The notes beneath the pieces are model-generated. The model searched no databases. It saw only the letters and a program-made list of their open reading frames with translations, and was not told the origin of the DNA. From NCBI GenBank assembly GCA_003290165.1, contig QNQO01000219.1:744001-808000 (forward strand): a DNA stretch of 64,000 bases, given 5' to 3'. A program made the position numbers and the translations under genes. Position 1 is the first letter of the stretch. Every line of letters starts with the position of its first letter. This document shows positions 50,101-61,329 of the stretch, piece by piece. Source of the DNA: Berberis thunbergii. Lineage: Eukaryota > Streptophyta > Magnoliopsida > Ranunculales > Berberidaceae.

Positions 50101-53100
50101 TTTAGAATTAATCGTTCCTAGACATAATATCTAGTGTGCAACGTTGGTTGTGAATTGGGCAATTGGAGGAGATCTAGACCATAGGATTAAAATCGGTTGG
50201 ACGAAATGGAGAATAACATTGGTTGGACGAAATGGAGAATAACATTAGGGAAATGCAATAATACAATTGTTCGACCAGTCATGCTATACGGTTAAGAATG
50301 CGGGGCTACTACAGGATAGCATACGCATAGAATGGCGATAGTAGAAATGCATATGTTAAGATGAATGTGTGGTAAAACTCATAAAGATAAAATTAGGAAT
50401 GAAAGAATAAGAAGATATTTAGGTGTAGTGCTCATAGAGGACAAAATTAGAGAAATGTGTTTAACGTGGTTTGGTCACATGCGAAGGAGACCAAGTACGG
50501 CGTCAATGTCTATATCGCAAGTTAATGGAGGGTGTAGGTGGAAGAGACAACCGTTGAAAACTTGAATGAAGACGGTGAAGGACGACATGCTTAAGCTAGG
50601 ATTAGGAGAGGATATGTGGGAAGACTGCATTGCTTAGAGAACCAAAATCTATATAACCGACCCCGAAAGTATCGGAAATGGGCTTTGATGATGATGAATA
50701 TATTTAAAATTTAATTGGAACACAAACGATGAGCGTGTGCATAGCACGCGTTTGAAAGCTAATAATAATGATAATGATTATACTACTAATAATAATAATA
50801 ACAATAATAATAATCATAATACTAATATTTGCAGTGTTAATTGATTTTTTTTAAAATCAACTTACACGTAAATATTTGCAGCGTTAACATACACCAAGCC
50901 AAAAATTGATGTAGAGGGGACATACTTACAGCACAAACAGATTTTACTATTTTGACTACTTGAGCAACAAATGAAGAATAAACATCTCGGTGAACATAAA
51001 ATCTCTCTGCACCAGCACAATTCTGCCCACTTGACTGAAGTGCTGCCCTAACAGCAATTTGTGCCACCTATGTCATGCAAATATTAGATATATTAGACAT
51101 TTCAAAATATCAAATAACTCTAAATATTGACAAATTATGGGGAAACTTCATACATGGGGAACCTCAACATCGTCACAGACAACAAACGCATCTTTTCCAC
51201 CAAGCTCGAGGGTGACAGGTATTAATGTCTCAGAAGCAGTTCTCATGATCTGCATTTCAACCACACATGCCAAATTAGCAAAACAGGAAGGGCATACCAG
51301 TAGGATATTTCAGTTAACGACCGTGTTTGAAGAACAAATTTAAATAAAATAGGATGACAATGATTCCCTATGATCGGTGTTTGTTTGATTTTTTTGAAAA
51401 AAATTTGTTTTTCTTTTAAAAAAAAACTAACAATACAATTTTCTTACCTAATAATACCATCCTAGGGATACTGCTACAGAAAAGCATCTCAATACCAGTG
51501 TCAGATGCGTGCATTGAGGTCATTTGTAACGAATCTCAATCAATATGATGTAATCTTTTAGTTCAGCTATCTTGATCAATATAAAAGTGGGGCACACCAC
51601 ACAAATATTTAGTGCATGTGTGAAAAAAGTAAAGAGCTTACCATCTTACCAACACTAGGTGAACCAACAAAAATCATTTTGTCAACAGAAGACACAAGTG
51701 CTTCTCCAGTTTCAGCAAATCTAGCAAGAAAGACTTTCTGTTAATCTCATATATAATCAAGCTTATAGAAAGTGAATCAAGCAGAACATTAAAGATTAGA
51801 GTATGTACCCCGTTATTACATGGACCAAATTATGAGGAGCTCCGACGGCGACAAGCGCTGCTTGAATGATTCGGAAATAGAAACAGCCGGACCAACTTGC
51901 ATGTTCCGACACCTAAACATACAATATTACAGGTGTTCTGTTCGATAAGAAAATATTGACCAAAAACTAAAAAGAAACTCATTATTCATAGTAAAAGTTT
52001 GTGTCCCAAAAAATTCTTGCATCTCTCCATGTGATTTGTTATTTTCAATCAGAGGATTAACTTTCTGCTACATGTTAATGATACATATGCCTATCACTAA
52101 ATAGCGGAATTTTATTGTCTTACAGAACTTTCTCCTTAAATGACAATTAATAATTAAGATCTTGCAACACCTACTTTTAGTTACAAGAGCAAAGGGAAAA
52201 TGTTTAACTATCCATCAATATGCATATGCATCAATTTCCAGTCAGCTCCAAAAGGATTTACACAGTTGCTCCAACGACTAATACCTTTATCACAATCCCA
52301 TTTCCGGAAAAGACTGCTGCTAGCATAGGATTGAAGATGTTGTGGAATGGGTAATTCCACGAAACAATAGCACCTATAACTCCAAGCGGATGAAACTCCA
52401 CTCGTGATTTCTTATGTAACATTGACCTTCCTGAAGACCTAGAAAATAACCAAACAAAGCAATTAGTTGACATTTTTTCAGGATATAACTTAGCACTATC
52501 CTTTTAAGAATAATTTGCACTGGTAAATATATTAGAAAGTTAATTAGGTTAAGTAGTTGCAAACTTGCAAATACATTACATGACAACACCCATATCCAAG
52601 CAACTAAACAAAGTTGGAAGAAAGGGTAAAAATACAATATAGTCAAAACAATTTAAAACCAGTTGCCTTTCCAGAAACATATTTCATTTTTTCAGTTTTT
52701 GTCCCTTTGGTTTTGATGTGTATACAACACTGCAGAGCACAAAAACACCCAGAATTAATTGAGTAAGGAATGTGTGTAGGAAATATCTCTAGGTATATCC
52801 TTTTTCTCTTTTTAAGTTTTTATTTATTTTATTGCCCAAGAAGAAAGTTCAGACAAATGTCGATTGTTAAGCCAAGTCAAAGAATGCATCAATTTGGAGC
52901 AATGAAGATCTGAAATTTATTTGTTTGTGTGAAATAGATATATCATATCATTCACCTAAATGATATTTCAAATCATGTGCTTGTATTTATGTACTTCAGT
53001 CACAACCAAAAAAAAAAACACCAAACAAAACAATTAAGATATCCTTGAAAACAATGTTTAGTTCTTACAATATAGATGTTTGGAATCTAAAACTTGGAAT

Positions 53101-56100
53101 GTGCACAAACATACAGAACGGAGAGTTATAGAAAGAAACCTGTATTCAGGTTTTAGCCACCGTTCACCCTCAGCAAGAAGCCAAGTGATTTTTTCACATG
53201 TTGTCATTATCTCTCCCAAAGAAGCATCGACCATTGTTTTTCCAGTATCTCTAGATGAGATCCTATTCAGTGTACAAGATATCATCAATTTATTTGTTAA
53301 CTGTTAAAAGAAAATGGAATGAAATTAAACAAATGAACTACTAGCCATTTAATTTAACAATGAAAGAAAAAGCAAAGGAAAACCATTATTATGTCACTGT
53401 TACAATAAATTTAAATAAATTAGGTGTAAGCAACTGAACCATGTCGGTTGATGCACACTGAAACAATTACAAGATCCAACAAATCCAAGTCCTAACCGGC
53501 AGATTAAATATTTAATTCAAATTTACATAGGTTTGAATTGGCTTCAACCATGCCCGTGAAGGTCGAGGGGGTCCAATTTTTACATTTCTCAGATTGAGCT
53601 ACAATGAGGCTAGTAATATGTGGGCTCAAGGATGCTCGAGACACAGTATTTTGTGTTTGTAACTTCACAAGCTTCAATCAAAAGCATTTCACACATTCTA
53701 GCTAATTTCCAATCACTGTAGGGATATTCTACAGCTTTAGCTAACTTAAAGAATATATAAGAAAACACTTTTCTATATTGAATTTTGTCCTCAATGGTGC
53801 AATGATAAATTAAGATTCCCCTCTACACAAAACTCAGTCTTTTCGTCCAGCATTACAGGATGAAACCATCCTATATTTGTTAGAAACTTATGAGTTACAA
53901 AAACGATGGAGGCATGGAGCCATATAGACAGTTTAGCCTAACTTCAACTCATTCTTCTTTTCTAGTACTACTTGTCCCGTGATGTCAGCTGAGGCCTAAT
54001 TAATCTTCCATCTGTACATTGATTGTAATCTTGAATCAATTTTACTTCTCTCTTTGATTAATTGGTCTATAGTTTTGAAGTTGGAGGATAAAAATTATAA
54101 AATAGAATCCTGATGTGCCCTCTTCTGCTGCTCTTTTAGAATGACCTTTCTTTGCAGCTTGAATCTTCGTGTTGGATCTGATCTACACATTAAGTTTAAC
54201 ATATCTTACCACATTTTTAATAGTCAAAAATGGGTCACCAGAAAAAGATGCAGTCCTCACTCGCAAATAAGCTTTTGATGTTCAATAATATACTTCAGAA
54301 GTATTCGCAAAAACTGTCGTCTGTGCTTGAAACTACTCTTTGCCCATGTCTTTTGTGCCTTCCTGGCTTGTGCCACGTGCTCCTTTACCTGAACATATAA
54401 ATTCATATGCTGCTATGAAATAATAGATAACCAAGTGTTGGAAATAAACTAAACAAGTATTAGACAGTTCCATGAATTTCTGAAATAGCTTGCAGAATAA
54501 CTTAACTTTGCAAGTTACGCAGCACATGTCAAATGAATTAGCTAGAAGAAATCATTGTGCTTGATTTCAAAAAAAGTAAATGTCCATAATAAACTGTTTA
54601 ACCCAAGTAAAAACCATGAACCCCCATGGATCAAAACTAAGAAATGCTATCAAACTATACTAAGGGAGAAGTTTGATTGGTTATAGAAATTAGAACAATT
54701 CAACCTACATTCTTAGCATTTGTTTTTAATGATAAGGTTCGGGAATCCTCAAAACCGCAAGTCGCTTTCCAAAAAAAATTAATAACAATAATAAAGGAGC
54801 ATGAAAGCTAAGTAAGAATGTTATGAACTTATATTTTTAAGCATTTGTTGACCAAGGTATATATCTCCAATTTCATTCAGTGGAATCAGGCACATTTTTT
54901 TCCCGCTAATAAACTCATATGTAAAGAAACCATCAAATCCAACACGGAACGGAATAATATAAGCACAATACTCTAATGAATACGAGTTGATATTTGGATA
55001 ATGTCCATGAGAATATGATCACCAACCTCATCGGGCATCAATGCGGGGAAAAATCCTAAATACTTCATTGTTGCGGGCTCATAGCATTGAACCCTATCTG
55101 TCTGTGCTGCCTTTCCCCTCCTTGGTATCTACATCATGATCCCACAATAAAATTAAACACAAACAGTTGAGCTAGTATGAATTCCAATGAAAATCTTTCC
55201 CTACCTCACTAAGGATAGATATATTAGACAAGAAAATGTAAAATGATAACAACTAAAGTGTATCATCATAAGGAGTGTCAAACCAGCTAACCAAGTGCTG
55301 GAGGATAGGAAAGTAAGGTCTTTACCCTAGGACACTAACCATCTAATGTGTTATAAGTCTGTGCAGCCTATTTTAAGGTAAGGAACCCTCTTCAGGTGGT
55401 AGCTTTTATTCTAACTTTATCCCAGATACCCCTTTCCAAAGATCATTCACTGAGAGACTTGAGGATTAGATTTAGCATCAAATTATCGGACCATGACCAT
55501 TAGTCGAAAGGTAATAATAAATGAGTAGAAAAACAAGATTAACCAATAAAGGTATCATAGTGGATACCTGTTGCATTATTATGTGAAAACACATTGAACA
55601 TGCTGATTATTATAAGAACCCTGAAATACAATGACCACCTATCAAGTTGAATAGCATTTCAATCCTTTTAAGAATTACAGGCATAAAGTAGAAAATTTTC
55701 ACAAGAGGCAACATTTTGAATTTCCTACTGAATGATGTAATATAACCAACACCTTCATAATTATGTACAATATGCCTTTCTTTTGAGCTCAGTCAATACA
55801 AATAATCAACAAATTCAATCCTTCCAATAATCTCATAATTTAGCACTGTTAGTAGAAATTACTTAAACTATGCATTAAGCTTACTTCAAATCACATTTTC
55901 CATTTTAATCCATGATCCATCAGTTTTCCTCAGATACTCGAACACAAATTCCACATTTCTTTCCAGAAATTTCAATCTAACAGTTAAAATCTACAAATTT
56001 ACATGAAAACCACGAATCAACATTCACAAAACACTCACATAAATGAAGCTGTCCTCTTTAGTCTGGCTTCCGTCATCCAACACTGCAACACAAATCAAAT

Positions 56101-56297
56101 CAAATCCAATCCAGTAAACAATGAGAGCAAAAACTGAAGGAAAGCAATCAAGAAGAACGAATGAAGAAGAGAAGATGATCGATACCGTCAGAGGCGTCGA
56201 CGTCGATGGAAGGCACATTTGGAGGGATTAGTATCAACAAGAATCTGCAGATCGCGAAGGCGATTGCGAGCACTATCAGTGGCCACCACAACGCCAT
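44192..56297 (-). CDS. ALDH22A1: Aldehyde dehydrogenase 22A1-like, 14 exons, intact
   Basis: An NAD(P)-dependent aldehyde dehydrogenase of the plant ALDH22 family. Minus-strand exons: 56297-56186, 56082-56039, 55128-55027, 54388-54261, 53262-53140, 52438-52285, 51912-51809, 51720-51642, 51249-51154, 51067-50930, 45270-45055, 44970-44779, 44577-44434, 44347-44192. All introns are GT-AG. The total is 1788 bp, 595 residues plus TGA, close to the Arabidopsis protein. The start [17 protein letters not shown] opens a hydrophobic N-terminal anchor (about residues 1-25), suggesting the secretory pathway. Catalytic residues are present at family spacing: Asn198 (WNYPF), Glu297 (LELGGK), Cys331 (GQNCAG). 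FVGSPSVGK fits the cofactor-binding region and EEAFGP is conserved. Residue 196 is Ser where Arabidopsis has Pro before WNYPF. Intron 10 (5.66 kb) is enlarged by inserted repeats. The gene looks functional. Confidence 0.95.
46271..46300 (-). repeat. 30-bp copy of ALDH exon 10 inside intron 10
   Basis: A perfect 30-bp match (GAATAAACATCTCGG ... AAATCTC) to exon 10 at 50976-51005, in the same orientation. It encodes [10 protein letters not shown] on the minus strand. It adjoins a run of TAAAC(A/G/C) units, several reading CTAAACCTAAAC (46301-46365), which resembles plant telomere sequence. It has no coding context of its own. Confidence 0.8.
46517..47090. mobile_element. Possible MITE with GTGTCCGACACG-rich ends (intron 10)
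   Basis: The ends at about 46517-46570 (GTGTCCGATACG ... GACACGCC) and 46998-47080 (GGCGTGTCGATG ... GTGTCCGACACGACG) are inverted, degenerate and rich in CGACAC/GTGTCG words; the middle is AT-rich. No coding sequence. The flanking intron parts, 45275-46270 and 47090-48104, hold nothing else I can name. Confidence 0.38.
48105..50697 (+). mobile_element. RTE-type LINE, decayed, antisense in ALDH intron 10
   Basis: A plant RTE-like non-LTR retrotransposon. An endonuclease-like start reads [20 protein letters not shown] and NIVCPQETK (WN and QET motifs, 48199-48513), then a TGA where Trp is expected. The reverse transcriptase part has [12 protein letters not shown] (49570) and the FADD box [20 protein letters not shown] (about 50009-50068). 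The C-terminal part includes [20 protein letters not shown] and [13 protein letters not shown] (50365-50565). The 3' end is a short TGATGATGA tail at about 50684, as RTE elements end. Many stops and frameshifts; not active. Its strand is opposite to the host gene. Confidence 0.85.
50757..50825 (+). repeat. Imperfect AAT microsatellite
   Basis: A run of TAATAATAATGATAA-type trinucleotides lies about 60 bp after the LINE tail, 105 bp from the splice donor of ALDH exon 10. Confidence 0.75.
53735..54190 (+). repeat. Dispersed repeat, copy B (ALDH intron 4)
   Basis: 53836-54185 matches 37427-37800 in direct orientation, for example GATGTCAGCTGAGGCCTAAT and TTGCAGCTTGAATCTTCGTG. Immediately upstream, 53735-53810 matches 25970-26045. 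The two matches probably belong to one longer element, truncated at the other sites. Confidence 0.7.
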
Positions 56298-57379
56298 TTC
56301 AGAGAGAGGTTTCTTGGTTGAAACCCTATAAATGAATCTTCAGAGAGGGAGAGAGGGGTCTTGAGGAGTGAAGTAATGGGAGTAAATTGTTTCTTTAAAC
56401 AGGAGGATTCGAATTTGTTTTCATCGCTTTTTGGTTTTTGGACCTTTTTAGAGTGACCGACCGAGAGTGATGCCCAGCAGCAACTTGAGACTTGATTTGT
56501 GCAAGACATTCCGAAATATTTGTGTGAAAGGTACAAGAATATAAAAAATATATATATATGTTAATTAAGATTAAAACATTTATACAAAAAGATTTTTTTT
56601 AATTCAAAAGGAAAAAGATTTATAAGGTTAACCTTTTTGCGTGGATTAAAAGCATTGTTTATGACCAGCTTTTTTTTTTTTTCATGTTATGTCCATGTCC
56701 CACACAATCTCACTTTGAGATTGTCATATTTTCGAGGGCCAACTCACTAATGACCAACTCGAATTGTTAATAGGAAATGACTATCTTCAGTTTTTAAATG
56801 CACGGTTAGCACCCCTACTGATTATCTAGTATCTAGTCAGCCAACTGCCAAATCTACATTTCCTCAAATCTCTATCGGAGTTTGCATGCAGAGTGTGGTG
56901 GTACCTTGATAACCCAAAACTAAACCTTAAAAATTAAGAAAGATTAGAAGTGGGAAAATAGAAGTAAATTAAGATGAAATAAATCTAGACTTACAACATA
57001 TCTTAAGAGCGTTTTGATGACTCTAGTTCTTCTTGAGTTTTTAATATCATACTGGGTTCTAATTTATTTTCTAAGATCTTATTTAAATATTGCATGTTAA
57101 ATCTTTGTTCATTAGCCGGTATAAATTATCCATATTCTGCTATTATCTCTTCATATCTTTCATCGAATAGACTAATCATATTGTCCATGTTAAATGCATC
57201 TATATTCATTAGAGACTTTCTATTTCATCTAAATTTTGATTTTGACTACTGGATTGTCCTCACTGATAATTATAGTTTTTGAATCGAAGACTAATACTTC
57301 CATCTTGGTTTTTATAACATATTATTTTTTGGAACTAATAAAGGCTTTTGTATAAAAATTTATATTTTCTAATCTAAGC
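56298..57379. other. Upstream region of ALDH22A1-like gene
   Basis: This contains the 5' UTR and presumed promoter of the minus-strand ALDH gene. A CT-rich leader precedes the start codon, and an (AT)n/TATAAAAAATATATAT stretch lies at about 56538-56562, 240 bp upstream. I cannot tell whether that stretch is the TATA element. From about 57000 the sequence becomes very AT-rich and may already belong to the viral remnant that follows. Confidence 0.4.
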
Positions 57380-59035
57380 TTGCATTTGTTTATGTTGAAA
57401 ATTGTTTAGCTGGTATAGCTTTAATCCCCTTGGTTCCTAACATTTTTATTAAATGCTCATTTTCTAATTTATATTTTGTAGTGCTTGATTCACAAATTTT
57501 TCCTATAAAGTATATATATTAGGAGATTATCTTCGCCTCTCTTCATTTTATATAACCTTTTGTTTTAATACCGATTTTGATATCTTTATAAAAATTGTTT
57601 GCATTTACTAAGTAATCTGTATTAAGTACATTGTTATTCCTTTGTTATTCATATCTAACTCTATGCTTTTTAATAGTCCTTGTTCTATATCTGTAAATTT
57701 ATCGTCATAAAGACAAAGTAACGTTTTCGCTCCTAATATTTCTTTATGTAATCATTTAATTCCTATTACTACTATTCCTTAATGAGCTTGTTGTAATCAT
57801 TTATTTTTTAATTGGTGGTATGAATCTTTATCTATTAAATCTAATTTTATTTGTTGATCTTCATGGGTACATGAAACCATTATTTCTTCGTAGTGTTGAT
57901 AAATGAAAGCTAACTAAATATATTACCCGTTTTATATATTTTTTGTTGGTTCTATGAGGTCTAATTTTCTTTGTCTAAAACTTTGATTTGATTTTATATA
58001 TCTATTATATTTTATATTCTGATTACTTTATTAGTTTCTTTTTTACTTAGTAATCTTCCTAAAATGTTATTATATTAGTTGTTACTAACTGTTTACTGAT
58101 TTTAATAATATCTATCGCTTTTATTTTGTTTTGGTTGGAATGATCATTGATTTGTGTTAACTTTTAAATTTTGAAACTGATTTATTAATTTATCTATATT
58201 ACTATTGGGTTGTTTAGCTTCTTCTTTTAACCCTTTTATGATTCTTCTAGTTTAGACACCTACAAGGCTAAATTATCTAATTTTTTATACAATTTTGTTA
58301 ATAATATTATTTCTATATTATTTGTCGAACACTTATTTGATCTCCTTTAGCTATTACTCCTTTATAATTGCTTATCCTTCATGATCTTCGCGGTACTTTT
58401 TAGCCTCCACTAATAATGCTTCTATATAATTCTTATCATTCATCCATTAACTATATACTTAATTTTTTTTAATTTTGCTTCTAAGGTTATTTGTAAATCA
58501 TCAATATTTTTTTATTTGATTGTTAATATTGACTACCTGTTTATTTGCGTTATCTAATATCTTTTTAGTTTATAGTTCTATATGTTTAGATTGACTAATA
58601 TCCGTAGATTTAATTAATTCACAGATTTCTATTTTTGTAGGAATTCTAGTGATATATAATTCTTTATTAAATTTTATTTATTTTGTTAAAGTTATTTGCG
58701 TCTAATTGTTTAAAATGGTCTATTTTATTTTCTAGAGTTTTTAAGATATTTCTATTTTCTGTAAGGCTTTCTAGGAAAAGTTTAAATATTTTATTTATGA
58801 GGGCAATTTCTGATTTTAAATGACTTTCTAGATTAATTAACATATCTACTATACTGTTTAGTTATAAATCTTTTGTATTATGTAAAAAAATGTTTAAAAT
58901 CTCCCTGAAAATTACAATCAATTTTATGCTTTAATTTTCTAATATAAGTTTTCTTTTATCAAAGTTATTTATTTCTAAATCTACATATTCTATATGTTTC
59001 ATATACTAACTAAAGTTTATAATTTTACACGTTAG

Positions 59036-59047
59036 GCTTTGATACCA
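59036..59047 (-). other. tRNA-Met primer binding site of the pararetrovirus
   Basis: TGGTATCAAAGC on the minus strand differs from the canonical TGGTATCAGAGC in one base. It lies about 960 bp downstream of the inferred promoter, a usual distance for caulimovirid leaders. Confidence 0.6.
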
Positions 59048-60004
59048 ACTATGATCTGGTTCTCTAAAATAGTTATATACTAACTAGATTAACTCACATA
59101 CTAATTAGAAGCCAGAGGGCAAGAATACGTAGTAAATCACTCAATTCCTATCTCACCTTTTTTCTTCAAAATTTTATACTTTTTTAATTATCGTCAAAAA
59201 TCACTATATCTATATTTAAATCATCCCAAGTTATATAACCTACAAAGTAATTCATTTTTTTATTTTTCATATAACACTAAAAGCAAGTAAATAAGAATTC
59301 TTTTTCAAAAATTGGAAGTCATACTCAGTACTTTCCAACATAGTCTACCATCAGGTACTTATAGAAATAATATTTTATGATTGTTATAGATTCATTGCCT
59401 TCCTTTCTCATTTTAGGAAAAATGATAAAAGCCTTAAATCATTCCACATCCCTTAATCTCGCAACTCTATCTTTTAAAACGTAATTTTCAAAACTTAACC
59501 CAGTCTTCAAACTTGAGACACATTTTTCAATGACATGTTTATTCCTAAAATGAATGTCATTTCCCCTAATGCCACATACTTGGCTAAGTGGCACTTCGAT
59601 CTAAACTGGGATAACTCAGAGGTCACGAAGAAATATGATACCCAAGGAACTTTAATTAATTTTGAAAAAGTCCAAAATATCAAGAGTATTTTTATCTAGT
59701 AGGGCAATTTGGACAAATTTAGTTTTTTTTTTTATAGAATATAACCATTCAGACAATTATTAGAACAATCATAGAATAAAATTACTACATGACTATGTGG
59801 ATTTCCCTTTCGGGATCTCCTTAAATGAAATAGAAAGGAAAGAACTTACTTTTATTGTTTCGAAAACTTCATACAAATCTTCAAGTAGATATCTTGCAAA
59901 GCAAAGATTACAAGTTTATAAAAAGATTTCTTACAGAAGATTGCTAAGTGCATAGAGTTTTGGCTTATTTTTTTCTCAATATATTGTCTCGGAATGGAGT
60001 GTTT

Positions 60005-60014
60005 CCTTATATAG
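60005..60014 (-). promoter_or_regulatory. Pararetroviral core promoter (TATA box)
   Basis: CTATATAAGG within CCTTCCTTTGTCTATATAAG on the minus strand closely resembles the core of caulimovirus transcript promoters. Upstream (60100-60180) a duplicated AATCCA(C/T)TTTTGT motif may be an enhancer relic. Activity is unknown. Confidence 0.55.
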
Positions 60015-60403
60015 ACAAAGGAAGGATCTCAATTATTGAATGTACAGGTGTGTGGCATTTGGAGAGGCTTATCTCTTCGAAAATTTGTCCGGAGGAGATG
60101 AAGCTAACAAAAATGGATTATTGATTAAAGCTAATAAAGCTCTTGACAAAAGTGGATTTTTGTTAATATCATGTTGGTAATATTGCTTGTTCGTATGATG
60201 ACTAATCAGACATTTTTTTGGATTACATAAATTGTTGTCATACGACAAAGTAAAAAATTGGGTGAGACTCTAGCCATCCTCCCCAAATCTAGGTTAGTGA
60301 GCCCAACCTACTTAAGTTGTAGCCGTAACAATTTTTATTTTTATTTTTTTTTTGTTAAAAGCATACATATATTGCTAATAAGAGTTACAGTACTATAGGC
60401 TTA

Positions 60404-60790
60404 CTATTGTAGTGAGGTTATGAGCCTCATAATTGAGGTCTCTACAGATAAAATTACAAAACTAGAAGTTGTGGAGGAAAGCAGACGTCGTATACTGCTA
60501 ATGAGAAGTCGCCATACCCAGTCAATGGTTGCTCTAGGTTGTCGCTGATCATCCTGCAAAATAGAATGAAGCGTCTCTGCAAAATTATGTTCTCCACTGC
60601 TTAGCTTAGATGAGAAGAAAAGTCGCCTCAGCTGCATGGCACTCCGCCATGGTACTATCCATCACATTCTCTGTGATTGGGCATGCAACCCACGCAAATA
60701 CCTCTCCAAGAATGTTGACTGCAAAAACTCCGACCGCTCCCTGTTGAGATGGGGTGAAAAAGCTTGCATCATATGTGACCACTATCATTT
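60404..60790 (-). pseudogene. RNase H-like (RVT_3-type) fragment
   Basis: The minus strand reads VVTYDASFFTPSQQGAVGVF (first Asp), GEVFAWVACPI, AECHAAEATFLL (Glu), then WRLLISSIRRLLSS. After a shift near 60470 it reads RDLNYEAHNL (the conserved terminal His block). This is the RNase H-like domain found in plant LINEs and in stand-alone plant proteins. The shift, and the absence of an RT domain upstream, indicate a fragment. Confidence 0.7.
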
Positions 60791-61329
60791 CCCGATCTAG
60801 GGAATGGGGAATAGTTTGAGTTGTGAAGATCTAAGGCTTAGTTTGTGGCATCTCACTGGTTGGATTTGGGCATGTATCACTACTATCCAAGTAGTGGCTA
60901 TCTCAGTATGGGGGGCAATAGGAAATGGAGAAAAGGAACAAGAACTTGATCGAGTGTTGATGACAGCCGTTTCAAATATCTGGTGAATAGAAACCGGATC
61001 GTTAGTGTCTACGATGGTAAAGGCGCCCCCAATGACCCGTGTGATTGGAATTTGTAGAAAACCATTGGTGTTTCCAAGCAGACCAGGTGCTATGAAAAGA
61101 CACTCGAAACTTCTGAGTGCTAAATTTGGTTTTGTGAAAAATACAGTTGCTACGTGTCGACCATATGGTATGAATGAAAGCTGTAAACTAAGAGACAATT
61201 TCCTCATTTCTGGAGATGTTTTGGCTTATATTCCTACTAATGTAATTTCCATTACAGATGGTATCTTTGAGTGAGTTTTCGCAGTATCCTACATGAATTT
61301 TAGGAATAGGGAAGTATTGAGTACCCCAA
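60791..61329. other. Unassigned sequence with open frames on both strands
   Basis: A 136-codon frame (60797-61207, minus) and two shorter plus-strand frames (60804-60986, 61005-61274) overlap. Neither translation matches a family I know. The minus frame lies just upstream of, and on the same strand as, the RNase H fragment, so it may be part of the same transposon. Confidence 0.35.

Larger units (their letters stand above)
57380..60300 (-). mobile_element. Endogenous pararetrovirus remnant (Caulimoviridae-like)
   Basis: A decayed integrated copy of a plant double-stranded DNA virus, read on the minus strand. In order: a core promoter with TATA box at about 60010, a leader of about 960 bp, a tRNA-Met primer site at 59036-59047, an AT-rich coding stretch with Lys/Asn/Leu-rich coiled-coil-like translation (about 58920-58300), and a block resembling the 30K-type movement protein (about 57900-57390). 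Coat protein, protease and reverse transcriptase are not recognised and the copy may extend to about 57000. The reading frames are broken by many stops and indels, so no functional protein can be made from it. The order of promoter, leader and primer site is specific to this virus family; the protein assignment is less certain. Confidence 0.58.

Noticed and set aside
60797..61207. 136-codon minus-strand frame as a host gene
   Set aside because: No recognisable motif, and competing open frames on the other strand. It may be part of the transposon that supplied the RNase H fragment, but this cannot be shown.
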